A stretch of 64,000 nucleotides of DNA. It comes from Planctomycetia bacterium (GTDB lineage Bacteria > Planctomycetota > Brocadiia > Brocadiales > Brocadiaceae). The notes below the pieces were generated by a model that saw nothing but the letters and a program-made list of their open reading frames with translations, had not been told where the DNA came from and did not search any database. The DNA lies in contig JABTVC010000002.1 in NCBI GenBank assembly GCA_015075005.1, positions 788,259 through 852,258 on the forward strand. The letters are read 5' to 3'. The position numbers and the translations under genes were made by a program. This document shows positions 10,504-19,956 of this stretch, in pieces; positions within the stretch are counted from its first letter, which is position 1; each line of letters opens with the position of its first letter.

Positions 10504-10665
10504 AGCGCAACCTTGATGGGTTCGTCTTTAAGCGAAGAACAAGAAATATTGATTGTTAATGCCGTAGAATCGCAAGGAAAGGTTGTTTTAATGTTTGATG
10601 GAGACAAGGCTGGTCAAGAATGCAAGAATAACGTTTTGGTTGACTTGGGTAGGAGATATCAGGTT
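10494..10665 (+). pseudogene. Fragment of a TOPRIM (primase-like) protein
   Basis: About 55 residues read L-M-G-S-S-L-S-E-E-Q-E, then V-V-L-M-F-D-G-D-K-A-G. The acidic F-D-x-D-x-A-G motif is the metal-binding DxD of TOPRIM domains, as in DnaG-like or CHC2 zinc-finger primases of mobile elements. Neither the zinc finger nor the C-terminal region is present. On the right the frame runs into the tail of the PIN-type toxin gene on the other strand. It is probably debris of an integrated plasmid or transposon. Confidence 0.5.
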
Positions 10666-11153
10666 GTTTGTTCCCCTACTTTGTGGAGGCTATCTCTGAT
10701 AAGCTCTGGCGTTGTACGAAAACCACTTTTAATCAAGTTGTCTAATTCCTCTTTCACGCTCTTTATAAGACACGTCTTTTTTGCCTTTTCTAAAATCAGG
10801 TGCGTACTGGTAATTTTAAGCCCCCGGCTTCTTGCTTCTTTAATAACAGCAATTTCATCTACTAAAAGAGTTGCTTTTAATTCCTCTGCTAAAACTATCG
10901 CTTCAGATTCACCAGAACCAAACCTCTCTTTTAGCTTCTCAACTTCGGCGTTGTTTTTTATTTTTTGAAGACTGATCCAGGTTGCCTTTTTGACTTCCTC
11001 TGCCCCTGGCTTCCCTTTCCCTCTAATTACAATTTCCTTATACACTTCTGGCGGGATAACTACATTTTCATAGACACCTTGAATAATATGAAGCTTTTTA
11101 ACTCTCGCAAGGCTAATAATTGGGCTACTGTCAGAAACAATTAACCCAGCCAT
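10659..11153 (-). CDS. PIN-like toxin (DUF3368 family)
   Basis: A 164-residue protein starting V-S-D-S-S-P-I-I-S-L-A, with G-S-G-E-S-E-A-I-V-L-A in the middle and L-L-V-D-E followed by A-R-S-R-G-L-K-I-T-S-T. This matches DUF3368, a PIN-fold family whose conserved acidic residues (here D8, E in G-E-S-E-A, D in V-D-E) form a metal-dependent RNase site. It lies 1 base after the UPF0175 antitoxin gene, the usual order for this type II pair. All acidic positions expected in the family seem present, so it may be active; its RNA target is unknown. Confidence 0.85.
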   Translation of the reverse strand: MAGLIVSDSSPIISLARVKKLHIIQGVYENVVIPPEVYKEIVIRGKGKPGAEEVKKATWISLQKIKNNAEVEKLKERFGSGESEAIVLAEELKATLLVDEIAVIKEARSRGLKITSTHLILEKAKKTCLIKSVKEELDNLIKSGFRTTPELIRDSLHKVGEQTT

Positions 11154-11154
11154 T

Positions 11155-11430
11155 TTATTTTTTCACCTTTTCTCTTTTTTCATCGTCTTCTCGTTGACGT
11201 TCAAGCTCTTCTGGTGGGAAATTCGCCATTGGTATATTATGCTCGGCCATTAAATCAAAAAGGGTGTTTCTGTCTATTCCCAGAAGCTCCGCTGCTTTGC
11301 CCTGAGATATTTCTCTCTTTCGCAAAAGTTCCAAAACCATCGATTCTTTCGCTTTTCTTAAAGCCTCTTTGTCCTGCACACTTTTCCCCGGAAACTCAAC
11401 CGGAAATTCCAAAACCACTTGCTTTGGCAT
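11155..11430 (-). CDS. UPF0175 family antitoxin
   Basis: About 91 residues with a V-V-L-E-F-P-V-E-F strand at the start and a helix-turn-helix core: L-L-R-K-R-E-I-S-Q-G-K-A-A-E-L-L-G-I followed by D-L-M-A. This is the UPF0175 pattern, the standard partner of DUF3368 toxins. ATG 11430 has AAAGGGGG about 8 bases upstream and is chosen over an upstream in-frame codon at 11472. The toxin follows immediately, so the two are translated together; the antitoxin probably binds its own promoter. Confidence 0.85.
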   Translation of the reverse strand: MPKQVVLEFPVEFPGKSVQDKEALRKAKESMVLELLRKREISQGKAAELLGIDRNTLFDLMAEHNIPMANFPPEELERQREDDEKREKVKK

Positions 11431-11545
11431 GGTTAACCCCCTTTCTTTAGTTGTTAATATAGACTGTTTCATAAAATAACTATTCTCCAGATGAGCACAA
11501 TGATTACTAATTTCTTGTCAACTTAAAAGCCATATATACCGGCCT

Positions 11546-11816
11546 TTATCTTTTGCGATATGTTTTTTCATTCCTGATAAGAATCCCTGAAATTTCAATA
11601 ATACGCTCATGGTGATATGGAATGAAAATAATACGATACCTGCCTACGACTTTCCGGAATCGGCCTTGCCATTCTTTCCCTTTTAATTGGCTGACGTTAC
11701 CACGAAACGGGTCTTCTTGCATTCCTTCAATGGCTTCAGAAATACTTCTCTGGCGATCTTTGGGAAGTTTTTCAAATTGTTTTCTGCTCTTTAGAAAGTC
11801 GAATAATCCACACCAT
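11546..11816 (-). pseudogene. RelE/ParE-type toxin, frameshifted
   Basis: From ATG 11816 the frame reads M-V-W-I-I-R-L-S-K-E-Q and stops after 14 codons. In the next frame the text continues as K-Q-F-E-K-L-P-K-D-R, then R-F-R-K-V-V-G-R-Y-R-I-I-F and E-K-T-Y-R-K-R before TAA. This is a RelE-family mRNA interferase of about 89 residues. Removing one A from the A-run in CAGAAAACAA joins the frames. It begins 11 bases after the AbrB-type antitoxin. As written, no full toxin can be made. Confidence 0.75.
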
Positions 11817-11827
11817 AGATAAAACGG

Positions 11828-12085
11828 TTAGCCTTTTATCTTCTTCTTGAGGTCATCCCATAACACATATTCACCTCTCTTTAATTGCGCCTCCCCTTTT
11901 CTGATCAGGGTTTCTTCTTCGGGTATCAGAATATCATCAGAGTCAACGAGCTTTTTTGGTTTGATAAGCACGAAACCCCTGCTTTCTTTTACCTCAACAA
12001 AATCCCCTTCTTTAAGGCCTAAATCTTCGCATATCTCTTTAGGAAGAACAACCTGACGCCGCTGACCAACCTTGCTAATAGCCAT
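11828..12085 (-). CDS. AbrB/MazE-type (SpoVT-AbrB) antitoxin
   Basis: An 85-residue protein with a swapped-hairpin DNA-binding fold: V-G-Q-R-R-Q-V-V-L-P-K-E-I, then G-L-K-E-G-D-F-V-E-V and V-L-I-K-P-K. ATG 12085 has a purine-rich site (GGGGGAGAAG) a few bases upstream; a further in-frame codon at 12130 has none. The C-terminal tail is acidic and should wrap the toxin. It precedes the broken RelE gene, so this antitoxin may now serve only as a DNA-binding protein. Confidence 0.82.
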   Translation of the reverse strand: MAISKVGQRRQVVLPKEICEDLGLKEGDFVEVKESRGFVLIKPKKLVDSDDILIPEEETLIRKGEAQLKRGEYVLWDDLKKKIKG

Positions 12086-12136
12086 AGCTTCTTCTCCCCC
12101 AATAGATGGTGTATAAACTTTAGTATTCATACCCTC

Positions 12137-12164
12137 AGATTATCAGATAATGTTAAATAGTCAA
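12137..12164 (-). promoter_or_regulatory. Probable sigma-70 promoter of the AbrB-RelE locus
   Basis: On the minus strand TTGACT (12164-12159) is followed after 16 bases by TAATCT (12142-12137), a fair match to the -35/-10 consensus, about 50 bases upstream of the antitoxin start. Such promoters are commonly repressed by the antitoxin. Seen by eye only. Confidence 0.45.
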
Positions 12165-12255
12165 GCATCAGATTTTAGATTTGCGAAATAAGAACTACTC
12201 TAATGTTGTGCCAACCTGGAGAAACAGAAAAAAGCCTTCTGTTTCTTCAAATACT

Positions 12256-14378
12256 CTATTTTTTAACCTTCACGGATACCGAATCTTTCAAACCTTCTGC
12301 CTCAAATAGTACATCTGCTCTACCCGTCTTTTTTGTGGCCGTAATTGTAAACACAGCCTGACCGTTAGCGTCCGTAAGTTTACTCAATGGTGAGACAGAT
12401 ACACGTTTCTTTCCCTTAGTAACTGTTGCGGTTACAGTTATTCCAGCAACCGGAAGGCCATCCTCGCATGTCACCACTACTGTTTCGGCAGTGCTCCCCT
12501 CCCCTCTGCTCTGAGTTTCAGGGGTTCCGGATTCGCATCTAAAACATCCGCTGTACAAGGAGGGGGTGTCGGTGTCGGGGAAGGAGTCGGGGATGGGGTA
12601 GGGTTCACCGTCGGTGTCGGGGAAGGAGTCGGGGATGGGGTAGGGTTCACCGTCGGTGTCGGAGAAGGTGTTGGAGTCGGTATCGGCGCGAGGACAATTA
12701 TGGTATCTGTCGCTTTTCCAACCGCCGTCTGCTCGTCAATGTCCATCGCGGACAGCTCTATCTCGTAAATTCCAGACTTGGTGTCGGCGGGAATGGCAAC
12801 CTTGAAACTGGTGTTTGTCGTCTGATAAGCGCCAGTTTCCACAATTCCCAGACTAGCTTGCCACGGTTTGCTTATGGATACGGCGCAAGTTTGCGTTCCG
12901 CAACCTATAACATTGTTATTTTGGACCGCAACCTTGAAGTCAACGCTGTCTCCGGCGTAGGCTTCTTGCGGTATGTCCAGATTAACCGTCGGCGCAACCT
13001 TGTCGCCGGGCAGAAGAAATTGACCTGCACCTGCGCTCGAGAATCAGCCCCAGTTCCTTCATAACCAAGGATTTTTATTTCAAATCCGAATTCCTCATTG
13101 CGGTAGTAATCCCGCTCAAAAAAGAAGGCGTTATAGTAGCTTATCACGGCAAAATTTACGCTGTCATTGTCTCCCGTATTTTCATTACCGTAATAGCCGG
13201 CATGATACTTTAGTAAGACACCTTTTCTCGGATAATCATAGGGGGTATTGTCAAATTTACCAACTCCTTCAACAAAAAGCTCTAAGGAATAAGAGGTGGG
13301 TTCTCCCCAAGAATTAAATCCTGAAGGAATTTCCGCCAGTTTAATTCCTTTGCTTGGAAGTTCTCGCTGATCAATCCAGAAAATCATACTTTCATTGATT
13401 TTCAGACACTGAAGTTAGCCATTCAGCGTGTTTCCTCCGCCACATTGACGGAAGATTAAAACCCGAACCATTGCCCATTATGTCATATTTATCAAAATAG
13501 GTGTTGACAGTGCAATAGTCATCAGTAATTCCAACAATCAATTCGTTGATCATGCAAAACTGATCATCATTAACTAACGTTCCTCCGCCATGAGCCCAAC
13601 ATTCGCCGAAAGTATGACCCATTTCGTGCTGTTTTATACCACCCATAAAAAACCTGTCATAATTTAGAAAGCAAGCAGACAGCCAGACTGTTCCGTCACC
13701 AGTTTCAAATCTTAATTTTGAGTGATAAGCGGCCGAAGACTTGAACTGGTTCCAACAAACTATGATGACAAGATCATAGTTTAGAAAATTGACGTACGGA
13801 TCAGCAACTTTTATCGTGTCCTCCATAATTAAATCATAGTCTCCGTCATAATAGGCGGAATCTTTTGGAAGAACATACCACCCATATGTGTCTCCTGAGA
13901 ACCAAATTTGCGCATTGCCATTTTGGTCCCAAGACGCCTCTTTGTAGAAAGCGTTGAGCGACTGGTTTGGATTGTTAAAAGCTTCATCATAAACCGCTTC
14001 TCTTGATGTTGAACTTGGCGGAGAATTGTCTGTGGTATAGGACATCAAGACAGCAGTTTTTATGTCTCCTGTGGTTTTTATTGGAGGAGGATTCCAGTCA
14101 TCCAGTCGGTTAATTTTTTCACCGACAAACATCTTGTCATCTCGTTTGCCCTCAACCGTCATCTTTGATCCCGCAGGCAATCTCATATTGGGAGGAGGTT
14201 TAAAAGATATGCGTTTCGTTCCGGTATCTATAAAATAAAAAGATTCCGATTCGACTTCTCCACATACAACCATTTTTTCCAATATTCCCGATACGACTTC
14301 GCTTTTTACATCTTTTAAGTTTAGAAAAACAAAAAATAGGCAAAACAACACAACTTTACAATATTTCAGACTCTTCAT
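12256..14378 (-). pseudogene. Secreted gametolysin-like (M11-type) metallopeptidase with Ig-like C-terminus, frame-broken
   Basis: From ATG 14378 a signal peptide (M-K-S-L-K-Y then hydrophobic residues to about 26) leads into a peptidase domain with H-E-M-G-H-T-F-G near residue 250 and a Met-turn Y-D-I-M-G-N-G, resembling peptidase family M11 (gametolysin). The frame stops at 13392; the next segments continue in other frames (13387-13010, then to about 12510, then to 12256). In order they give a beta-rich region, a P-T-P-S-P-T linker and a bacterial Ig-like domain ending V-S-V-K-V-K-K. At least three frame changes are needed to read it as one protein of about 700 residues. Likely function: secreted or surface protease, if intact. 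Confidence 0.6.
12569..12680. repeat. 42-bp tandem repeat coding a Pro/Thr/Ser linker
   Basis: Two full copies of a 42-base unit (12569-12610 and 12611-12652, identical by eye) and a partial third. Read on the minus strand each gives 14 residues of the type [10 protein letters not shown]. Being a multiple of three, the copy number can vary without shifting the frame. Confidence 0.9.
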
Positions 14379-14937
14379 TATTGCCTCCTATCAGAAATTT
14401 TTAAGTATTAATTCCTGTGTTAAATTACCGCATTATATCACACCCAACCACCGATTAATCTTATCCTCCACAATCTCCCTTGGTACGCCGTACTTCTGCC
14501 TCTTACCTGTATCCATTTATTTATGGTCTCAGTATTAGTATCTTCCCAAAATTATTTTGACACTTTTGGCAAACAACATTAACCCTGACAGGGTTGACTC
14601 ACGAATTTCGTGCTTCGGATTTTGTCTTTTCCGACTTGTTCGGGTTATGATATACGAACAACCCATTTTTACATGGAGAAGACTTGCAGGTAATTTGGTT
14701 GAGACTGGGCAGCACTATGTTATAATAACTGGGCAAATTGATAGATCACTTGTAGTGAGTGACAAAACGAAGTTGATGCTCGGAAGGTCGGAAGAAAAGG
14801 AGGATAACAAATTAAAGAGGAAGAAGAACGAAGCACAGGAAGAATGGGTAGTGGGATAGCAGGGAAACGCCGTTCCGCATTTTAAAAAGTATTTTCATAA
14901 ATATACGTACTCAAGTTTAAATGCAGGAGAAGAAACA
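14379..14937. other. Intergenic region with one palindromic repeat
   Basis: Between the peptidase remnant and the P460 gene. It holds a three-hairpin repeat (14581-14646). A 27-codon open frame at about 14437-14517 (minus) and a longer plus-strand frame ending at 14859 show no recognisable motifs and I do not call them genes. The promoter of the P460-HAO pair should lie in the last 150 bases, but I see no convincing -35/-10 pair. Confidence 0.5.
14581..14646 (+). repeat. Three-hairpin dispersed repeat, full copy A
   Basis: 66 bases made of three palindromes: AACCCTGACAGGGTT, a centre containing CACGAATTTCGTG, and CCGACTTGTTCGG. A nearly identical 66-base copy lies inverted at 27781-27846 and an internally deleted copy at 17494-17533. 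It looks like a REP/MITE-like element. Confidence 0.85.
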
Positions 14938-15903
14938 ATGAAAAATTTCATTTATCTTTGTTCTTGTTTAGCGATGATTGGTTTTATGACAGGCTGTGCA
15001 CAAAAAACTGGTTTGGTGACTTCGGAAAAAACTATAAAGGAAGCTCCGTCGGTAACAGAACCGGCAAGATTCGGCTTTCCGCACGATTATAAGAATTGGA
15101 CACATGGCACATCAAAAATTATCCTGGATAAAGAAAGCCCTCTCTATGGGTTTCAACAGGTATTTGTAAACAATGTCGCCCTTGATGCATATAAGCGAGG
15201 CAGCGGATATCCCGACGGCAGTATGCTGGTTCTAGGGTTTTATGAAGCGATTGAAGAAGGCGATGAAATCAAGCAAGGGAATATACTTTGGTATGCTGTA
15301 ATGAAAAAAGATTCTCGTGCAGGAAAAACGAGCGGATGGATTTTTGACGGATTTGACGGCAAGACATATCAGTCAACCATTGATGATCCCGTTAACGGAT
15401 GCTATAATTGCCATATAGCCAAAAAGGACAGGGAATATGTCTTTACCACCTTTGCTGGCGATATCTCCGTGCCCAAAGGTACCCAGCTACCGGCAAAGCC
15501 AGGCAGCTTTCCCTTCACTGCGGACGTACGCTCCTGGCGCCATTCAAACTCCAAAGTCATACTGGACAAAAAAAGCCCGCTGTATGGTTTCCAGCAAATC
15601 TACGTGAACGATACGGGTTTTAAAGCAAATAAATCAGGTGAGACATATCCCGACGGAAGCCACATAACGGTGGGATTTTACGAACCCGTTCTGGATGGAA
15701 AAACTATTTCGCAGGGAGATGTTATCTGGTATGCCTCTATGAAAAAGGATTCAAAGGCTGCCCCTGGAACAGGCGGATGGATTATGGACGGATTCGACGG
15801 TAAAAAGTTAAATTCGGTAGTAGATGAACCTGTTTCGGGTTGTTTTAATTGCCACCTGACTCAAAAATCCCATGATTACGTATTTTCCACATACATTCCT
15901 TAA
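14938..15903 (+). CDS. Lipoprotein with two cytochrome P460-like c-heme domains
   Basis: A 321-residue protein with a lipoprotein signal (M-T-G-C, lipid on Cys20). Two similar domains follow, each opening F-P-H/F-x-D/A-x-x-x-W and each ending with a c-type heme site: C-Y-N-C-H at 155-159 and C-F-N-C-H at 302-306. The repeats share G-F-Q-Q, P-D-G-S, G-F-Y-E and W-Y-A-x-M-K-K-D-S, typical of cytochrome P460 family proteins. Start ATG 14938 has AGGAGAAG nearby. It lies 76 bases before the octaheme gene and is probably its electron-transfer partner. In Kuenenia I recall a two-heme partner next to a nitrite-reducing HAO (kustc0457/0458); this pair resembles it, unverified. Confidence 0.85.
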   Translation: MKNFIYLCSCLAMIGFMTGCAQKTGLVTSEKTIKEAPSVTEPARFGFPHDYKNWTHGTSKIILDKESPLYGFQQVFVNNVALDAYKRGSGYPDGSMLVLGFYEAIEEGDEIKQGNILWYAVMKKDSRAGKTSGWIFDGFDGKTYQSTIDDPVNGCYNCHIAKKDREYVFTTFAGDISVPKGTQLPAKPGSFPFTADVRSWRHSNSKVILDKKSPLYGFQQIYVNDTGFKANKSGETYPDGSHITVGFYEPVLDGKTISQGDVIWYASMKKDSKAAPGTGGWIMDGFDGKKLNSVVDEPVSGCFNCHLTQKSHDYVFSTYIP

Positions 15904-15979
15904 ACAGGAAGCAGCGTCCACGAGAAAATAAGGGGTTTTTCGGCAATTACCTACTGAACTCAATTGGAGGATACGGTAA

Positions 15980-17434
15980 ATGAAGGCTATTTTATCGTTT
16001 GTTGGGGTATCAATAGTTCTTGGTATTTTTGGGAGTATAATACAGGCACAAAAACTCGATAAAGGGGTAGGCCCGTACGGAGAATACTGGAAACCTATTC
16101 CAACACAACGATACTGGGCACCAGATTATTTCTACTCTCCGCCGTCGGAACCAAAGGGTGTATTCAGCGCCGAAGAATGTACCCTTTGCCATAGGGCATT
16201 AAATCCCGGATTAGTGAAGGCATGGGCCGAAAGTAGTCATGCAAATCTTGACAAACTTCTGGATTATCAGAAAGAAAAATTAGCCGGCATAGAAAAAAAC
16301 CTGGGAAAAAAGCTCACAAAGGTGGGTTGCATTGATTGTCATGGCAAGGTTGGTGCAGAAAAGCTGGACCATGAAAAAGACTTGATTATGCCCAATCCTG
16401 CCCTTTGCGGTGAATGCCATAAGCAGGAGTTTGAAGAATTCGAATCGGAAAAACAATACGGTATTCCCGATTGGAAACCAGGCAGAGAAAGCCACGCAAA
16501 GGCATACGACGCCAACCTGGACGTAGATGTATGGGCAGCGATAGACAAGAACATCGCTCAGGGTTGTGATATGTGCCATAGCATACAGCACAAGTGTGAC
16601 AGTTGCCACACCCGGCATGCATTCAAGGCTTCAGAATCCAGGCGGCCGGAGGCATGCCAAACCTGCCACAACGGACCAGACCATCCCGACATCGAATATT
16701 ACAGGGATTCCAAACACGGATCCATTTACGTTATTGAGGGACATACGTGGGATTGGAGCAAACAACTCAAAGATGCCAATTATATCTCCCCTACCTGTCA
16801 ATCCTGCCACATGTATTATAAAGGGCAGTATTCCCACAATATGGTCAGGAAGGCTATTATGGGTGAGGGCGATGTATTGTTCTATGACAACATCTTTAAA
16901 GGAATCAAACCAACAGATTATATCAAGAATAGCAAGGAACTCATATCAAGGCGTGAGGCATGGATTGAAGTTTGTGTAAAATGCCATTCCCCACGGTTTT
17001 CCCGGGATTATTTGAACTCAATGGATAATGCCTCGGATTCGATTTTCCAATATGTGAGTGACGCCTATGCTACAATAAAATCCCTTTATGAAGAGGGAAT
17101 ACTCTATCCTATGCCTGAAAACAGGCCCAAGGCTCCCGCCCCTGTGACAGAAAAGTATCCGGAGATGTTGGGCGGTTTCTACGGAGAATTTTGGGCAAAG
17201 AACGGTAATCCGAGCAAGATCGAAAAGGATTTCTTATACATGTGGGAGAACGACGCCTTTCTGGTCAGAAAGGGTTTGGCGCACATGAACCCAAACGGCT
17301 TTACCTATATCTCGTGGTCTAACTTACTCAAGAAGTACGTTGACATACAAAGCGAGGCAAATACCTTAAGGCGGCTTGCTGCACTGGAAAAGAAAGCTAA
17401 ATTACGGGCAAGGGCAAAAAAGAAAACCAAATAA
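15980..17434 (+). CDS. Octaheme c-type cytochrome, hydroxylamine oxidoreductase (HAO) family
   Basis: A 484-residue exported protein (signal peptide about 1-23) with eight CxxCH heme sites, the first C-T-L-C-H at 67-71 and the last C-V-K-C-H at 332-336, followed by a helical C-terminal region. Eight hemes plus this spacing is the HAO family layout. Oxidative members carry a tyrosine near the C-terminus that cross-links to the catalytic heme of a neighbour; members without it work as reductases, for example nitrite to NO. There are Tyr residues in the corresponding region (near N-G-F-T-Y-I-S-W), but without an alignment I cannot say which type this is. Gene order with the P460-like lipoprotein favours a paired complex. 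Basic tail rich in K/R. Confidence 0.9.
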   Translation: MKAILSFVGVSIVLGIFGSIIQAQKLDKGVGPYGEYWKPIPTQRYWAPDYFYSPPSEPKGVFSAEECTLCHRALNPGLVKAWAESSHANLDKLLDYQKEKLAGIEKNLGKKLTKVGCIDCHGKVGAEKLDHEKDLIMPNPALCGECHKQEFEEFESEKQYGIPDWKPGRESHAKAYDANLDVDVWAAIDKNIAQGCDMCHSIQHKCDSCHTRHAFKASESRRPEACQTCHNGPDHPDIEYYRDSKHGSIYVIEGHTWDWSKQLKDANYISPTCQSCHMYYKGQYSHNMVRKAIMGEGDVLFYDNIFKGIKPTDYIKNSKELISRREAWIEVCVKCHSPRFSRDYLNSMDNASDSIFQYVSDAYATIKSLYEEGILYPMPENRPKAPAPVTEKYPEMLGGFYGEFWAKNGNPSKIEKDFLYMWENDAFLVRKGLAHMNPNGFTYISWSNLLKKYVDIQSEANTLRRLAALEKKAKLRARAKKKTK

Positions 17435-17493
17435 GCACAAACAGCATTTAAGGAATAAAACCTTAGTATCTCACAAAAAATATAAATAAGATT

Positions 17494-17533
17494 AACCCTG
17501 ACAGGGTTGACTCTCTTCCGACTCGTTCGGGTT
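17494..17533 (+). repeat. Three-hairpin dispersed repeat, shortened copy B
   Basis: 40 bases matching the two outer palindromes of the 66-base element (AACCCTGACAGGGTT and CCGACTCGTTCGG); the middle hairpin (26 bases) is missing. It sits between the HAO-like gene and the vWA gene. Confidence 0.8.
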
Positions 17534-17554
17534 AGGAATGACGCATTAAAAGAC

Positions 17555-19845
17555 ATGGAAAATATCACACAATGGCACCTTACTTTTGTCGGCATTGAAA
17601 ACCTTTGGTTACGGGTACTTGTCCTGTTTCTGGCAATCACGGCAGTTTACTTTTCCTGGCAGGGTGTCAAGTCTATCTCTTCCCCTGGTAAACGATTGTT
17701 CCTTTTCGCACTCCGTTGTTTAGCTGCTGCACTTATCGTTCTGCTCCTCCTTCAGCCACACATGGAACAGCAGGATGTTCTTAAGTTAAAGAACAGGGTC
17801 GTGTGTCTCCTGGACAATTCAAAGAGCATGACGTTAAAGGGGGGAGATACTGGTATCACCCGATCCCAGCTAGTCAATAATTTCTTTACAGACAATGCGT
17901 CTTTTATAGAAGAGCTGCACAATAATTTTGATGTCGATTACTTATCCTTTTCTGATATCATCAAAGAGATTTCCTATCGTGATATCGAAAAGGGCATTGT
18001 CTCCGATGGCACACATACCGACATCGCCCGGGTACTCAGACTCCTTAAGAAACGTTATGAGGGTAAATCTGTCAGGGGATATCTGGTTTTTTCTGACGGT
18101 GGGGATACGACTGAACTTCCTTCAGGTGTAAATAAACTCGAAATCATTTCCAGTCTTGCGAAAGATCTCTCGGCCCCATTCTTTGCGTTTTCACCAGGCG
18201 GCAATATGGATGCAAGGGATGTTGCTATTAGTAATGTTTCCTACGACAGCTTTACCTTTGTAAGAAGTCCATGGAAGTCGGATGTCGTCATAAAGATATT
18301 AGGATATAACAACCTGAAACTCCCGATTACGTTAAAACAAGGTAACGACATCATTACTTCTAAGGTCATAGACACAGGAAATGAGAGGGAGCTCCATATA
18401 GAACTCTCATTTACGCCTCATGCAACAGGAACATTCCTCTATACGATATCTCTCCCTGTGCAACCTCATGAAGCAATTACAGAAAACAATCAGGTCAGTT
18501 TTCTCGTAAAAGTGGTACGTGACAAAATCCGGATTATGCATGTCTGCGGACGTCCGTCATGGGACGAACGTTTTCTGAGGCAGGTCTTAAAAAGTGACCC
18601 CAATATCGATCTCATATCATTCTTTATTCTGCGCACACCAACCGATGTCTCGGATGCAAGGAATGACGAACTCAGTCTCATCCCTTTTCCCGTTGACGAA
18701 TTATTTACTCAGGTGCTGAACAGTTTTGATTTGGTTATCTTTCAGAACTTTGACTATCGTCCCTATGACTCGGCATTCCTCAGATTTTCACATTATCTCA
18801 ACAATCTCCGGGAATTTGTGACAGAACAAGGTGGCGGTTTTCTCATGATTGGCGGTGATATTTCGTTTTCACAAGGCGGATATGATGGTACTCCGATTGA
18901 TGAAATCCTCCCCGTAAATCTCAACACAGCAAAAGATACCATCGATACAACCCGATTAAAAGCAGTCCTGACCAATGACGGACTGAAACATCCAGTGACC
19001 GCCCTTGATGACAACCCAAAGAGAAACATCGCTATCTGGAAAGACCTCCCGGAGCTGGACGGTTGCAATGTAGCTGCCGAGGTAAACCTGACGCCGTACC
19101 CCTGGTAATCTATCCGATAAAAGGGAATCCGCCGCTTGTTTCTGTTCGCGATGCAGGGCAAGGGAGATGTATGGCTATTACAACCGATTCTTCATGGCGA
19201 TGGAACTTCCTGTCCGTTGGGAAAGGCGGAAGCAACAGACCTTATATAAAATTTTGGCAAAACTCCATAAAATGGCTTATTAAAGATCCAACACTGAATC
19301 CTATTCATATCACCATAAACAAAGAAACGTTTTTACCAAACGAAGAAGTGCAAATTAAGATAGATGCGTTGGGGGGGAATTACCAGCCACTGGACGGCGT
19401 GCAATTGGATATAGACATCACAGGCGAATTTTCCGGCAAAAACATATTCTCTGTAAAAGGGACCACGGCAAGTGATGGTCAGTACAGATTTTCCATCAAA
19501 CACGCCACAGAAGGTTACTATATCATTAAAGCAGTGGCAAAGAAAGAAAATGAAGAGATTGGACAGGATTATGCCATTTTTACTATAGCTTTAGAAAACA
19601 AGGAATTTAAAGACCCTTCTATCAGGCGGGATATCCTTGCCAAATTAGCCGAGGTTTCCGGGGGAAGATACTTCGATCTTCCGGTAAAAAACATGGATGA
19701 TAAGTTTTCCATTGAAAATCCTGTTATGATAAAACTTGTAGGCAAACGGCAAATCTCTTTGTGGGATAACGGTTACATTTTTATCATAACATTAGCCATC
19801 GTTTCCATTGAATGGTGGATAAGAAAGCGGGGGGGCTTAAGCTGA
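17555..19845 (+). pseudogene. Membrane vWA-domain protein with amidotransferase-like region, one frameshift
   Basis: ATG 17555 starts a protein with two transmembrane helices (about residues 15-65), a von Willebrand A domain with the metal-site D-N-S-K-S, and a later region G-G-G-F-L-M-I-G-G with Q-G-G-Y that resembles the class I glutamine amidotransferase-like fold found in such planctomycete proteins. The frame ends at 19108 (L-T-P-Y-P-W), but the neighbouring frame continues as P-D-A-V-P-L-V-I-Y-P and on to a C-terminal helix (residues near Y-I-F-I-I-T-L) and TGA at 19845. Adding one A in the run at 19084-19086 gives a single protein of about 764 residues. Function unknown; possibly cell-envelope related. 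Either a pseudogene or a base-call error. Confidence 0.7.
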
Positions 19846-19956
19846 GGGAAAAAAGCGCTTGCAATAAAACGCTTAATCGGGTATACTTTCTGTTTTGCTT
19901 TACATGCCTCTAAGTCGGACGCTATTACCGTCAAGGTATAATAAAAGAGGTCTCAC

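Noticed and set aside
14650-14859. Possible gene upstream of the P460 lipoprotein
   Set aside because: The open frame begins inside the palindromic repeat, ends in Lys/Glu-rich text and has no recognisable motif or ribosome site; chance is likely.
17507-17555. Earlier TTG start for the vWA protein
   Set aside because: The extra 16 codons lie in the palindromic repeat; ATG 17555 starts just before the first membrane helix.
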